64,000 nt of DNA, taken from Streptomyces sp. Tu6071. Lineage in GTDB: Bacteria; Actinomycetota; Actinomycetes; Streptomycetales; Streptomycetaceae. The stretch covers positions 3,866,945-3,930,944 of the forward strand of contig NZ_CM001165.1 in assembly GCF_000213055.1 (NCBI RefSeq), given 5' to 3'. Of the stretch, positions 1 through 9,272 are shown one piece after another. The position numbers and the translations under genes were made by a program. Under the pieces are notes generated by a model. That model did not search any database and was not told the DNA's origin. It worked only from the letters and a program-made list of their open reading frames with translations. Positions within the stretch are counted from its first letter, which is position 1, and each line of letters opens with the position of its first letter.

Positions 1-864
1 GCTGAGCTTCTCGGCGCGGCGCAGCACGCGCGGCCAGGCCCGGCCGAGCGGGCCCCGCCAGGCGAGTTCGGGCAGCCGGGGCAGGTGGAGGGCGCCGATG
101 TACCAGGACTTGAGGCCCTGGTCGACGAGCTGGAGCAGTCCCTCGGGGCTCGGGTGCCTGCCGCGCCTCGCGTACCAGTGGCCCAGGTGGTCGAGCGAGG
201 GGCCGGAGATCGACGTGAACGAGGCGATCCGGCCCTGCGTACGGCCCACGGTGGCGAACTCCCAGCCCTGCACGGAGCCCCAGTCGTGGCCGACCAGGTG
301 CACGGGCCGCGTGGGGCTCACCGCGTGCGCGACGGCGAGGAAGTCGTCGGTGAGCTTCGGGAGCGTGAAGCCGCCGCGCAGGGGCAGCGGCGCGGTCGAA
401 CCGCCGTGCCCGCGCACGTCGTACGTGACGACGTGGAAGCGGTCCGCGAGGAACTCCGCGACCTCCTCCCACACCTCCTGCGAGTCCGGGTAGCCGTGCA
501 CGAGCAGCACGGTGGGCCGCGCCGCGTCCCCGCGTGCGAGCACCCGCAGCCGCACGCCGCCGGTCTCGACCCAGCTCTCGCGGACGTCGGCGGGGGGCGG
601 GGCGGACGGGTCTCCGCCGGGGGCCGCGCCGGCGCGCTCACGGTCCGGGCGGCCGGTCGGGCTCGTACGGTCCGCGTCGTTCGTGGCGCCCGCGCCGTCG
701 CCCGCCTCGTTCGTACGGTCCGCGTCTGCCGTCTGGTCCGGGGTGCCCGCGTCGTTCGTACGGTCCGCGCCGCCTTTACGGTCCCCGCCCCCGCTGGCCG
801 TGCCCGTACCGTCCGCCGCTTCGGCGTCCCGGCCCGTACCGTCTTCCGCTCGTCGCTCCGGCAC
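1..864 (-). CDS. epoxide hydrolase-like alpha/beta hydrolase (EphD-type), 3' end outside window
   Basis: The reading frame runs off the left edge, so only the N-terminal part is visible. After about 95 low-complexity residues containing repeated Asp-Arg-Thr-Asn stretches comes an alpha/beta hydrolase domain with the oxyanion motif HGYPD and the nucleophile motif GHDWG. An aspartate nucleophile and HGxP are typical of epoxide hydrolases. Actinobacterial EphD proteins continue with a short-chain dehydrogenase domain, which would lie beyond this window. The start is uncertain: GTG at 864 follows a purine-rich stretch, while GTG at 939 is also in frame before a stop at 955-957. It is divergent from the ABC operon. 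The fold is secure, the substrate unknown. Confidence 0.7.
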   Translation of the reverse strand, partial: MPERRAEDGTGRDAEAADGTGTASGGGDRKGGADRTNDAGTPDQTADADRTNEAGDGAGATNDADRTSPTGRPDRERAGAAPGGDPSAPPPADVRESWVETGGVRLRVLARGDAARPTVLLVHGYPDSQEVWEEVAEFLADRFHVVTYDVRGHGGSTAPLPLRGGFTLPKLTDDFLAVAHAVSPTRPVHLVGHDWGSVQGWEFATVGRTQGRIASFTSISGPSLDHLGHWYARRGRHPSPEGLLQLVDQGLKSWYIGALHLPRLPELAWRGPLGRAWPRVLRRAEKLS

Positions 865-1058
865 CCTGCCCCCTGGTCCCTCCGGCGGACCCGGGCGGGT
901 CCGGCTCGGTGACGACCGTCGCAACCCTGTGCCGTCCACGTCAAGCCCCGGTTGTTACCGGTGGAAACCCCGGGGGAGCTGCGGAAACCTTTCGGCACCG
1001 GTGCGGCGGGGGCGAAACCGCAGGCCGGAGCGGTCGCCTCCACCCCTTCCCCTTGGGG

Positions 1059-1150
1059 ACCCCTAGGGGTACCCGTAGTACCCGAGAGGGACCCGAAGAC
1101 CAATCCACAGGTTGACGACGGGTGTGGCCCGGCCCACTAGCGTCGTTTCC
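1059..1150 (+). promoter_or_regulatory. candidate promoter for the ABC operon, probably leaderless
   Basis: The 211-bp gap between two divergent genes contains a perfect 12-bp palindrome ACCCCTAGGGGT (1059-1070), a possible operator. TTGACG at 1112-1117 and TAGCGT at 1138-1143 resemble a housekeeping promoter with a long spacer of 20 bases. The GTG start at 1151 sits 7 bases after the -10-like hexamer and has no Shine-Dalgarno sequence, which suggests a leaderless transcript. This is inference from sequence only. Confidence 0.4.
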
Positions 1151-2209
1151 GTGACTGTGATCGCGACCGAAAGCCTGAGCAAGCGGTACCCCAAGGTGAC
1201 CGCACTCGACCGGCTCACCGTGGAGGTCGGGCCCGGGGTGACCGGGCTCGTCGGCTCCAACGGGGCCGGAAAATCCACCCTGATCAAGATCCTCCTCGGC
1301 CTCTCCCCGGCCACCGAGGGTCGTGCCGCCGTGCTCGGACTCGATGTCGCGAGCCAGGGCGGCGAGATCCGCCGCCGCGTCGGCTACATGCCGGAGCACG
1401 ACTGCCTGCCACCCGACGTCTCGGCGACCGAGTTCGTCGTCCACATGGCGCGCATGGCCGGGCTTCCCGCCACCGCCGCGCGCGAGCGCACGGCCGACAC
1501 CCTGCGCCACGTCGGCCTCTACGAAGAGCGCTACCGCCCCATGGGCGGCTACTCGACGGGCATGAAGCAGCGCGTCAAGCTCGCGCAGGCCCTCGTCCAC
1601 GACCCGGAGCTCGTCTTCCTGGACGAGCCGACCAACGGGCTCGACCCCGTCGGCAGGGACGACATGCTCGGCCTCATCCGCCGGGTGCACGCCGATTTCG
1701 GCATCTCCGTCCTCGTCACCTCGCACCTGCTCGGTGAGCTGGAGCGCACGTGCGACCACGTCGTCGTGATCGACGGCGGCACCCTGCTCCGCTCCAGCTC
1801 CACGAGCGACTTCACGCAGACCACGACGACCCTGGCCGTCGAGGTCACGGACTCCGACGCGCACCCGGACGGCACCAAGGCCCTGCGCGAGGCGCTGACC
1901 GCCGCCGGGGTCGCCCTCGACAAGGGGCCCGCCGAGCAGGGTCTGCCGGGCGCGGGCCACATCCTGCTCCTCGAGGCCGCGGGCGAGCAGACGTACGACC
2001 TCGTCCGCGACACCGTCGCCGACCTCGGTCTCGGCCTGGTCCGCATGGAACAGCGCCGCCACCACATCGCCGAGGTCTTCCGCTCCGAAGCGCCCGCCAC
2101 CACGGGGGCGCCGGGCCACGGCGCCCCCGCCCTGCCCCAGCCCACGGGGTCCTCCCCGTCCGCCGCCGCACCCGCCGGCCCGTCCCCGCAGGAGGTGCGG
2201 AACCGATGA
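1151..2209 (+). CDS. ABC-2 type exporter ATP-binding protein
   Basis: This is a cytoplasmic ATPase of about 352 residues that would power export by the adjacent membrane protein. Walker A is GSNGAGKST, the signature is YSTGMKQR and Walker B is LVFLDEPT, all in canonical order. The last roughly 120 residues after the ATPase core are Ala/Pro-rich at the end. GTG at 1151 is chosen because the frame upstream has only a TTG at 1112 and GTG lies where a leaderless start would be. Its stop overlaps the next start by 4 bases (ATGA), so the two are translationally coupled. The substrate is unknown. Confidence 0.85.
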   Translation: MTVIATESLSKRYPKVTALDRLTVEVGPGVTGLVGSNGAGKSTLIKILLGLSPATEGRAAVLGLDVASQGGEIRRRVGYMPEHDCLPPDVSATEFVVHMARMAGLPATAARERTADTLRHVGLYEERYRPMGGYSTGMKQRVKLAQALVHDPELVFLDEPTNGLDPVGRDDMLGLIRRVHADFGISVLVTSHLLGELERTCDHVVVIDGGTLLRSSSTSDFTQTTTTLAVEVTDSDAHPDGTKALREALTAAGVALDKGPAEQGLPGAGHILLLEAAGEQTYDLVRDTVADLGLGLVRMEQRRHHIAEVFRSEAPATTGAPGHGAPALPQPTGSSPSAAAPAGPSPQEVRNR

Positions 2210-3093
2210 CAAGCCCCGCCGGGTCCTCGACGATCCACGACATCGGCTACCGCCACTACGACGGCCCCCGCCTGGGCCGCACCGCCATCCGCCGCGCGCT
2301 CTACGCGCAGTCCCTCCGCGGGAGCTTCGGTCTCGGGCGCGCCGCGAAGTCCAAGGTGCTGCCCGCCCTGCTCTTCGGCGTCATGCTCCTCGTCGCGGGC
2401 ATCCTCGCGGCCGTCACCATCGCGGCGAAGCTCAAGGACCTGCCGCTCGACTACACGCGCTACGCGATCGTCATGCAGGCGGTCATCGGCCTCTTCCTCG
2501 CCGCCCAGGCGCCCCAGGCCGTCTCGCACGACCTGCGGTTCCGGACGATGCCGCTCTACTTCTCGCGCCCCCTGGAGACCGCGGACTACGTGCGGGCGAA
2601 GTTCGCCGCGACGGCGACCGCGCTCTTCATCCTCACCGGCACCCCGCTGCTCGTGATGTACATCGGGGCGCTCCTCGCCAAATTCGACGTCGCGGAGCAC
2701 ACGAAGGGCTTCGCGCAGGGACTGGTCTCCGTGGCGCTGCTCTCGCTCCTCTTCGCCGGTATCGGGCTCGTCGTCTCCGCCGTCACCCCGCGCCGCGGCT
2801 TCGGCGTGGCCGCCGTCATCGCCGTCTTCACCATCAGCTACGGCGCGGTGAGCACCCTCCAGGGCATCGCCTACACGCAGAGCAGCGGCAGCGCCGTCTC
2901 CTGGCTCGGGCTCTTCTCGCCCATCACGCTCATCGACGGCGTGCAGTCCGCCTTCCTCGGCGCCTCCCCGTCCTGGCCGGGCGCGCAGGACCTCTCGGTC
3001 GCGCAGGGACTCGTCTTCCTGCTCCTGGTGCTCGGCCTCGTCGCCGGCTGCTACTCGCTCCTGCTGCGCCGCTACCGAAAGGCCGTGCTGTGA
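2206..3093 (+). CDS. ABC-2 type transporter permease
   Basis: This 295-residue membrane protein is the partner of the preceding ATPase. A hydrophilic N-terminus containing IHDIGYRHYDGPRLGR precedes about six hydrophobic segments, the first at KVLPALLFGVMLLVAGILAA. The ATG overlaps the stop of the upstream gene and its own TGA overlaps the GTG of the next gene, so the operon is tightly coupled. It probably forms an exporter with one or both ATPases. The substrate cannot be read from the sequence. Confidence 0.82.
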   Translation: MTSPAGSSTIHDIGYRHYDGPRLGRTAIRRALYAQSLRGSFGLGRAAKSKVLPALLFGVMLLVAGILAAVTIAAKLKDLPLDYTRYAIVMQAVIGLFLAAQAPQAVSHDLRFRTMPLYFSRPLETADYVRAKFAATATALFILTGTPLLVMYIGALLAKFDVAEHTKGFAQGLVSVALLSLLFAGIGLVVSAVTPRRGFGVAAVIAVFTISYGAVSTLQGIAYTQSSGSAVSWLGLFSPITLIDGVQSAFLGASPSWPGAQDLSVAQGLVFLLLVLGLVAGCYSLLLRRYRKAVL

Positions 3094-4001
3094 CCACCCT
3101 CCACCTCGACCACACCTCGCGCTGGTTCGGCAACGTGGTCGCCGTCAACGACGTCTCGATGACCGTCGGCCCCGGTGTCACCGGGCTGCTCGGGCCCAAC
3201 GGCGCGGGGAAATCGACCCTCATCAACATGATGGCGGGCTTCCTCGCCCCCTCGGGCGGCACCGTGACCCTCGACGGCACGCCGATCTGGCGCAATGAGG
3301 AGAGCTACCGCTCGATCGGTCTCGTCCCCGAGCGCGAGGGCATGTACGACTTCCTCACGGGCCGCGAATTCGTCGTCGCCAACGCCGAGTTGCACGGGCT
3401 CGACGACAAGGCGGCGGCCAAGGCGCTCGCCACGGTCGAGATGGAGTACGCGCAGGACCGCAAGATCTCCACGTACAGCAAGGGCATGCGCCAGCGCGTC
3501 AAGATGGCGTCGGCGCTCGTCCACGAGCCGTCCGTGCTGCTGCTCGACGAACCCTTCAACGGGATGGACCCGCGCCAGCGGATGCAGCTCATGGACCTGC
3601 TCCGGCGCATGGGCGAAGAGGGCAGGACCGTGCTGTTCTCCTCGCACATCCTGGAGGAGGTCGAGCAACTCGCCTCGCACATCGAGGTGATCGTCGCCGG
3701 ACGGCACGCGGCGAGCGGCGACTTCCGCCGCATCCGCCGCCTCATGACCGACCGCCCGCACCGCTACCTCGTCCGCTCCAGCGACGACCGGGCGCTCGCC
3801 GCCGCGCTCATCGCCGACCCGTCGACCGCCGGGATCGAGGTCGACCTCAAGGAAGACGCGCTGCTCGTCCAGGCCGTGGACTTCGCCCGCTTCACCGCGC
3901 TGCTGCCGCAGGTCGCCCGCGCGGGCGGCATCCGCCTGCTCACCGTCTCGCCGTCCGACGAGTCGCTGGAATCCGTCTTCTCCTACCTCGTCGCGGCCTA
4001 G
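3090..4001 (+). CDS. ABC-2 type exporter ATP-binding protein (second module)
   Basis: This 303-residue ATPase has Walker A GPNGAGKST, signature YSKGMRQR and Walker B VLLLDEPFNGMDP. It is clearly a paralogue of the ATPase encoded at 1151, with the same VTGL-G-NGAGKST region. It overlaps the upstream permease by 4 bases and is followed after 18 bases by a second permease. The four-gene ATPase-permease-ATPase-permease layout suggests a duplicated exporter unit or a heteromeric transporter. Confidence 0.85.
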   Translation: MTTLHLDHTSRWFGNVVAVNDVSMTVGPGVTGLLGPNGAGKSTLINMMAGFLAPSGGTVTLDGTPIWRNEESYRSIGLVPEREGMYDFLTGREFVVANAELHGLDDKAAAKALATVEMEYAQDRKISTYSKGMRQRVKMASALVHEPSVLLLDEPFNGMDPRQRMQLMDLLRRMGEEGRTVLFSSHILEEVEQLASHIEVIVAGRHAASGDFRRIRRLMTDRPHRYLVRSSDDRALAAALIADPSTAGIEVDLKEDALLVQAVDFARFTALLPQVARAGGIRLLTVSPSDESLESVFSYLVAA

Positions 4002-4019
4002 CGGGCCGGAAGGAGTCCG

Positions 4020-4745
4020 ATGTACCACCCCACCGTCGCCCGGCTCACCTACCGGGCACTGCTCGGCCGCCGCCGCGCGCTCATCCTCTTCGCCCTGCCC
4101 GTCCTCCTCCTCGTCATCGCCGTCTTCACCCGCGTCCTCGCGGGCGCGGACGACAACACGGCGAGCGAGGTCCTCGGGGGCTTCGCCCTCGCCACGATGG
4201 TCCCGATCATCGGCGTCATCGCCGGTACGGGCGCGATCGGCCCCGAGATCGACGACGGCTCCGTGCTCTACCTGCTCGCCAAGCCGGTGAAGCGGCCGAC
4301 GATCATCTTCACGAAGCTGATCGTCGCGATCGCCGTGACCATAACCTTCGCCGCGGTGCCCACCTTCGTCGCCGGTCTCATCCTCAACGGCAACGGCCAG
4401 CAACTCGCCGTCGCCTACACCGTCGCCGCGCTCGTCGCCTCCATCGCCTACGCCGCGATCTTCCTCCTCCTCGGCACGATCACGCGGCACGCGGTGATCG
4501 CCGGACTCGTCTACGCGCTGGTCTGGGAGGCCCTCTTCGGCTCCTTCGTCGCCGGAGCGCGAACGCTCAGCGTGCAGCAGTGGGCACTCTCGCTCGCCGA
4601 GAAGGTCGTGGGCCGGCCGGACCTGGTCAGCTCCGACGTGAGCCTGCCGGTGGGCATCGTGCTCCTCGTCGCGGTCACGGGCCTCGCCACGTGGTACGCG
4701 GGCCAGAAACTCCGCAGCCTGAAGCTCGCGGCGGGGGAGGAGTAG
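4020..4745 (+). CDS. ABC transporter permease (second module)
   Basis: This 241-residue integral membrane protein has about six hydrophobic segments, starting with ALILFALPVLLLVIAVF near residue 20. The segment LAKPVKRPTIIFTKLIVA is typical of ABC-2 permeases, in which a conserved loop precedes the second helix. A strong ribosome site GGAAGGAG lies 5 bases before the ATG. It is the last gene of the four-gene operon; a long non-coding stretch follows. Confidence 0.82.
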   Translation: MYHPTVARLTYRALLGRRRALILFALPVLLLVIAVFTRVLAGADDNTASEVLGGFALATMVPIIGVIAGTGAIGPEIDDGSVLYLLAKPVKRPTIIFTKLIVAIAVTITFAAVPTFVAGLILNGNGQQLAVAYTVAALVASIAYAAIFLLLGTITRHAVIAGLVYALVWEALFGSFVAGARTLSVQQWALSLAEKVVGRPDLVSSDVSLPVGIVLLVAVTGLATWYAGQKLRSLKLAAGEE

Positions 4746-5763
4746 GGGGCTAGCGGCTGGGGCGGGGCTGGCCGGGGGCTCCCGGGGCTGGTACCCGGGT
4801 AGTGCGGGGGCGCGCCCGGGGCGCACGGGTGTCGTGGCGCGGCTTGCGCAGGCCCTCGGACCAGCCGCCGGGGCCGCCGCGTCGGGCTCGTGCGGGGATA
4901 CCTCCTGGGTAGCGGGGGCGTCCCGGTGGCTCGGGCACAGATCTGCGAGAGCGCGGGCTGACTGGCCTGGGACTCCGCCGGGCTCGTACGGGGCTGGCCG
5001 CAGGGATCCTCCCCGGGCTCGCGCGCGCCGCCCCGGTGGCTCCGGTAGCACTCACCGGGAGGGCTGCGGCAGGGGCCAGGGCAGGGGCAGGGGGCGTGGG
5101 GTTGGAAGGGCTCGTGCGTGGCCGAACGGAGGGTCGCACAGGGCTCAGAGGGAGCTCTGGTCGAGCTTGCGCAAGGCCGATCCAGGGGTTTCGGCGGGCT
5201 CGTACGGGGTGGCGCGGGGGCCCGGGCCCGCACGCACCCGGCGGCTGCCTCGGGCAGGGACCCGGCGGCGGGCCGTGCTGGCCGCAGGGCTGCTGGATTC
5301 GTAAGGGGGTGGCACGGGGACCCGCAGTCGCGCAGGTGCCCTGGTGGCGCGGGGAGCGGGCGGGAGCTGCGGAGGGCTCGCGCCCGGCTGGGGCGGGGGC
5401 TTCACCGGGTTCGTACAGGGCCGGAGCGGGTGCTCCCCAGGCCGCGCGGGCGCCGTGCTGGCTCGGGCAAGGATCGCGTAGGGCTGCGGCAGGGGCAGGC
5501 AGGCGCAGGCGGGCTGTCGCGGGTGCCGCGCGAGGCTGGCGTAGGGCTCGCGCCGGGCCGGGAAGGGGCCTCGCGCGGGGGCCGTACGAGGCTTGCGGCC
5601 GTGCGCGGGTGGGCTTTCGGGGCACTGACGCCGTTCTGATGTCGTCCGCGCGACACTGGAGGAGAAGGGACGGATCGGTACGAAGGGTGCTCAATGCATT
5701 CATCGTGTCGCGTCGACGCAGACGAGCCGCCGCTGGTTCCCGGACTCGTGAGGAGCGGAACCC
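4746..5763. other. 1-kb gene-poor G-skewed region with degenerate repeats
   Basis: No convincing gene is visible. The plus strand is strongly G-rich and built from a recurring, imperfect motif of the type GGGCTCGTACGGGG, seen near 4979, 5108, 5195, 5379, 5405 and 5539. All six frames give Gly/Arg/Ala-rich or Pro-rich low complexity without codon bias or family motifs. It may be a degraded region or a repeat-expanded 3' region. A promoter for the next gene presumably lies near its right end. Confidence 0.5.
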
Positions 5764-6216
5764 ATGACCGGACACAACACCCCATCCCCCGAAGAGCCCG
5801 ACCCCTCGTCCCGCCGTGAGGCGGAAGACGGTGGGGGCACGGGTACGGGTTCGGGTGCGGAGGAGGGGGCCGTCGATCCTCGTACGGATACCGGACCGGC
5901 CGCCGACTCCGGGGCGGGCGTCGGGAGCCGGGCAGCCGGGGCCGGTGCGTCCCGTGCCGGTGACCGGGACGCCGAGGGCGGGGCGGACGCGGAGCAGGGC
6001 GGGGACTGGGACGACGTGGAGTTCGACATGGACTTCATCCGGGCCGCCGACACCGCGGAGCCCTCGGCACGGGCCCGGATGCTCGCCGCTCGCTGGCGTG
6101 AGGAGGGCGGTCCGCCGTCGCCCCAGCCATGGCGGTCGGACGAGCCCCCGGCCGGCTGGTTCTTCAGCCGTTCCCGGCGGGGACGGAGACGGAGGAAGCG
6201 GCGCGGGGACGGCTGA
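5764..6216 (+). CDS. conserved hypothetical protein, acidic N-terminus
   Basis: This 150-residue protein has a disordered acidic and glycine-rich N-terminal half (residues 1-80) and a more conserved-looking end with DWDDVEFDMDFIRAAD, an Ala/Arg helix (ARARMLAARWREEG), PPAGWFFSRSRR and a very basic tail. A GAGGAG ribosome site precedes the ATG at good distance. I recall similar short proteins in other Streptomyces but no known function. The charge split could suit a nucleic-acid or protein-binding tail. Confidence 0.65.
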   Translation: MTGHNTPSPEEPDPSSRREAEDGGGTGTGSGAEEGAVDPRTDTGPAADSGAGVGSRAAGAGASRAGDRDAEGGADAEQGGDWDDVEFDMDFIRAADTAEPSARARMLAARWREEGGPPSPQPWRSDEPPAGWFFSRSRRGRRRRKRRGDG

Positions 6217-6568
6217 GCCGGAGCGGGAAACCGCTCTCCGCCGTACGGGACTTCAGGCCGCGCCGCTCGCCGTAGCGGAAGTCCCCCGACCGGCGCGGGA
6301 AGGCGGCCGAAACGTAATGAAAAAGACCTGGCGCGGGCGGGCGGGGGCGGGCAGAGTTGTGCGTGCCGGACCCCTCACCCGAGTCCGGTCTCCACGGGGA
6401 GTGGAACGTGGCGCGGACCTCCGCGTCCCCCACGCTCCCGAAAGGGCGGACCCTCGCGTCCGAGTAGCTCCGGAGTCGACCACCTCCGCTCCGTCGAGCT
6501 CCACGCGACCCGCCCGGGGCGGTCTATGGTGCGCTTGTCGCCCTGGGCCGCCCACCCCCTGGGGTTGA

Positions 6569-6600
6569 CCCGTACGCCACACCCGCCCGCGGCGTACGGG
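6569..6600. terminator. hairpin between convergent genes
   Basis: Ten-base perfect arms (CCCGTACGCC / GGCGTACGGG) enclose a 12-base loop. It lies between the hypothetical gene on the plus strand and the HAD gene on the minus strand. There is no T-tract, as is common for Streptomyces terminators. Confidence 0.5.
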
Positions 6601-6624
6601 TATGCCCAAAACCGGACACGCGAT

Positions 6625-6692
6625 CATCGCGGGGTCGCGCACGGCCCGAGCCTTCCTCCATCGCGGGGTCGCGCACGGCCCGAGCCTTCCTC
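6625..6692. repeat. 34-bp exact tandem duplication
   Basis: Two identical copies begin CATCGCGGGGTCGCGCACGG at 6625 and 6659. They lie in a non-coding gap and probably arose by replication slippage. Confidence 0.85.
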
Positions 6693-6897
6693 GCCCGGGA
6701 ACAAGGCCGACCTCGGCTCCGCTCGTCCGGCCCGCCGTTCCCGACTCCCGGGCCCGGACCCCCGCTCCCGGCCCTCGGGGCCCGTCACCCTCGGCCCCGG
6801 GCCTCCGACCTCGGGCCACCGCCCCGGACCACGGCCGCCTCGCGGTTCATGTCGCCCGTACAAAGCCGAGAGTGCTGACGCCGCTGGGACGCGTCCC

Positions 6898-7986
6898 TCA
6901 CCCCCCGAGCAACCGCTCCAGCACCACCGCGATCCCGTCCGCGTCGTGGGACAGCGTGATCTCGTCCGCTATGGTCTTCAGGTCCTCGTGGGCGTCTGCC
7001 ATGGCGACGCCGTGGGTGGCCCAGCGGAACATCGGGATGTCGTTGGGCATGTCGCCGAAGGCGATCGTCTCGGTCGCCCTGACGCCGAGGCGGCGGGCGG
7101 CGAGGGAGAGGCCGGTGGCCTTGGTGAGGCCGAGGGGGAGCAGTTCGACGACTCCCTCGCCCGCCATCACGACGCCCACGAGCTGCCCCGCGATCGCGGT
7201 GGCCGTCGTGGCGAGGGCGTCGTCGCTCAGCTCGGGGTGCTGGATGTAGACCTTGTTGATCGGCTGTTCCCACAGCGCGGCGAAGCGGTCCGCGTCGTCG
7301 AGCCGGATGGAGGCGAGGCCGCCCTCCTGGACCCGGTAGCCGGGGCCGGTGAGGACATCGCCGTCCAGGCCGTCGCGGCTCACGGCGAGGGCGAGCGGCC
7401 CCGTGTGCTCCTCGATCAGCTCGATGGCCCGCCGGGCGAGCCCGCGCTCCAGCGTCACCGAGGTGAGCAGCCGCCCGCTCCCGGCGTCGTAGACCTGCGC
7501 GCCCTGCGCGCACACCGCGAGCCCCTGGTAGTCCAGCTCCTCCAGGACCTTCTTCGTCCACGGCACCGCCCGCCCCGTCACGATGATGTGCGGCGCGCCC
7601 GCCTCCGCCGCCGCGACGAGCGCGGCGCGCGTACGCGGCGAGACGGTGTCGTCGGAGCGCAGGAGCGTCCCGTCGAGGTCGGTGGCGACGAGCCGGTACG
7701 GGAAACGACCGGTCCCCTGGCCCTGCGCGGGCACCGGCACAGCACCCGTCGCGGGCACAGCACCCGTCGCGGGCCCCGCACCCACCGCGGACGCGGCACC
7801 GGTCGCGGGCCCGGTACCAACCGCCGACGCGGCACCGGTCGCCGACGCGCCCCCGGCCGCCGACGCGGCGCCCGTCGCGGGCACAGCACCCGCCGCGGGC
7901 ACCGCCTCCGTCCGCGCAAGCCGCGCCTCCGCCCCCGCCTCCGTGCGCGCCCCCTCGTCCCCCGTGTGAACGGGCTCGGCGCTCAC
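6898..7986 (-). CDS. HAD-superfamily (Cof/IIB) phosphatase with low-complexity N-terminus
   Basis: The catalytic domain starts near residue 85 with motif [12 protein letters not shown] (nucleophile and acid Asp). It has the threonine of motif II in IIVTGR, a lysine in LTKATGL and motif III in [13 protein letters not shown]. This arrangement is that of Cof-type sugar-phosphate or phospholipid-headgroup phosphatases. The first 85 residues contain imperfect repeats of the type [10 protein letters not shown] encoded by a repetitive stretch at about 7740-7900. The GTG at 7986 overlaps the serS stop (GTGA), so it is coupled to serS. A shorter start close to the domain cannot be excluded. Confidence 0.8.
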
Positions 7987-9272
7987 TTGGCGGTGGCCGG
8001 GGCGACCGGCTCCAGGACCTCGCGCCCGCCCAGGTACGGCCGCAGCACCTCCGGCACCCGCACCGAGCCGTCCGCCTGCTGGTGGTTCTCCAGGAGCGCG
8101 ACGATCGTGCGCGGGACGGCGCACAGCGTGCCGTTGAGGGTCGCGAGCGGGCGGGTCTTCTTGCCGTCGCGCATGCGGATCGACAGGCGCCGCGCCTGGA
8201 ACTCGGTGCAGTCCGAGGTCGAGGTCAGCTCGCGGTACTTGCCCTGCGTGGGAATCCACGCCTCGCAGTCGAACTTCCGCGCTGCGGAGGAGCCGAGGTC
8301 ACCGGTCGCGACGTCGATGACGCGGAACGGCAGCCCGAGCGAGGTCAGCCACTGCTTCTCCCACTCCAGGAGCCGCCGGTGCTCCGCCTCGGAGTCCTCG
8401 GGGGCGACGTACGTGAACATCTCCACCTTGTCGAACTGGTGGACCCGGAAGATGCCGCGCGTGTCCTTGCCGTGCGAGCCGGCCTCGCGGCGGAAGCAGG
8501 GCGAGAAGCCCGCGTACCGCAGCGGCAGCCGGTCCGCCTCGATGATCTCGTCCATGTGGTAGCCGGCGAGGGCCACCTCGGAGGTGCCGACGAGGTACAG
8601 GTCGTCGTCCTTGAGGTGGTAGACGTCCTGCCCGGCCTGGCCGAGGAAGCCGGTGCCGTCCATCGCCTGCGGGCGGACGAGGGCGGGCGTGAGCATCGGC
8701 GTGAAACCGGCCGCGGTGGCCTGCGCGATCGCGGCGTTGACGAGGGCGAGTTCGAGGAGCGCGCCGATGCCGCTGAGGTAGTAGAAGCGCGAACCGGAGA
8801 CCTTCGCGGCGCGCTCGACGTCGATCGCGCCGAGCAGGTGGCCGAGCTCCAGGTGGTCCTTGGGCGCGAAGCCCTCCGCCTCGAAGTCGCGGATCGTGCC
8901 GTGCGTCTCCAGGAGGGCGAAGTCCTCCTCGCCGCCGACGGGCACGTCGGGGTGGACGAGGTTGCCGAGGCGGCGCAGGAGGTCCTGCGTCTGCGCGGCG
9001 GCGTCGCTCTGCTCGGCGTCGGCGGCCTTCACCGCGGCGGCCAGCTCGCCGGTCCGCTTCAGCAGCTCCTGCTTCTCGTCCCCCTGCGCCTTGGGGATGA
9101 GCTTGCCGAGCTGCTTCTGCTCGGCGCGCAGCTCGTCGAAGCGGACCCCGGAGGAGCGGCGGCGCTCGTCGGCGGAGAGGAGGGAGTCGACGAGCCCGAC
9201 GTCCTCTCCTCGGGCGCGCTGCGAAGCGCGCACACGGTCGGGGTCCTCACGAAGCAGGCGAAGGTCAATCAC
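7983..9272 (-). CDS. serS: seryl-tRNA synthetase
   Basis: This cytoplasmic class II synthetase charges tRNA-Ser. It has 429 residues, the usual length. The N-terminal 100 residues form the antiparallel coiled-coil arm, rich in Glu/Lys/Gln. Motif 2 is represented by [27 protein letters not shown] and motif 3 lies near [20 protein letters not shown]. The family hallmark [14 protein letters not shown] is present. The start is GTG at 9272. It is the first gene of a two-gene unit with the HAD phosphatase. In S. coelicolor I recall pheA beside serS; it is not here. Confidence 0.95.
   Translation of the reverse strand: MIDLRLLREDPDRVRASQRARGEDVGLVDSLLSADERRRSSGVRFDELRAEQKQLGKLIPKAQGDEKQELLKRTGELAAAVKAADAEQSDAAAQTQDLLRRLGNLVHPDVPVGGEEDFALLETHGTIRDFEAEGFAPKDHLELGHLLGAIDVERAAKVSGSRFYYLSGIGALLELALVNAAIAQATAAGFTPMLTPALVRPQAMDGTGFLGQAGQDVYHLKDDDLYLVGTSEVALAGYHMDEIIEADRLPLRYAGFSPCFRREAGSHGKDTRGIFRVHQFDKVEMFTYVAPEDSEAEHRRLLEWEKQWLTSLGLPFRVIDVATGDLGSSAARKFDCEAWIPTQGKYRELTSTSDCTEFQARRLSIRMRDGKKTRPLATLNGTLCAVPRTIVALLENHQQADGSVRVPEVLRPYLGGREVLEPVAPATAK

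Larger units (their letters stand above)
6217..6897. other. convergent intergenic region with hairpin and 34-bp tandem duplication
   Basis: This gap lies between two convergent genes and has no supported gene. It holds a perfect 10-bp inverted repeat at 6569-6578 and 6591-6600 (CCCGTACGCC and its complement), a plausible bidirectional terminator. It also holds an exact tandem duplication of 34 bp at 6625-6658 and 6659-6692. The rest is unremarkable high-GC sequence. Confidence 0.6.

Noticed and set aside
3072..5051. A long minus-strand open frame across the ABC genes
   Set aside because: It mirrors the second ATPase and permease, which have Walker motifs and membrane helices; the frame itself has no family features.
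5764..6216. Merging this gene with the upstream repetitive region as one long repeat protein
   Set aside because: A clear GAGGAG site and ATG mark the start, and the upstream frames lack codon bias.
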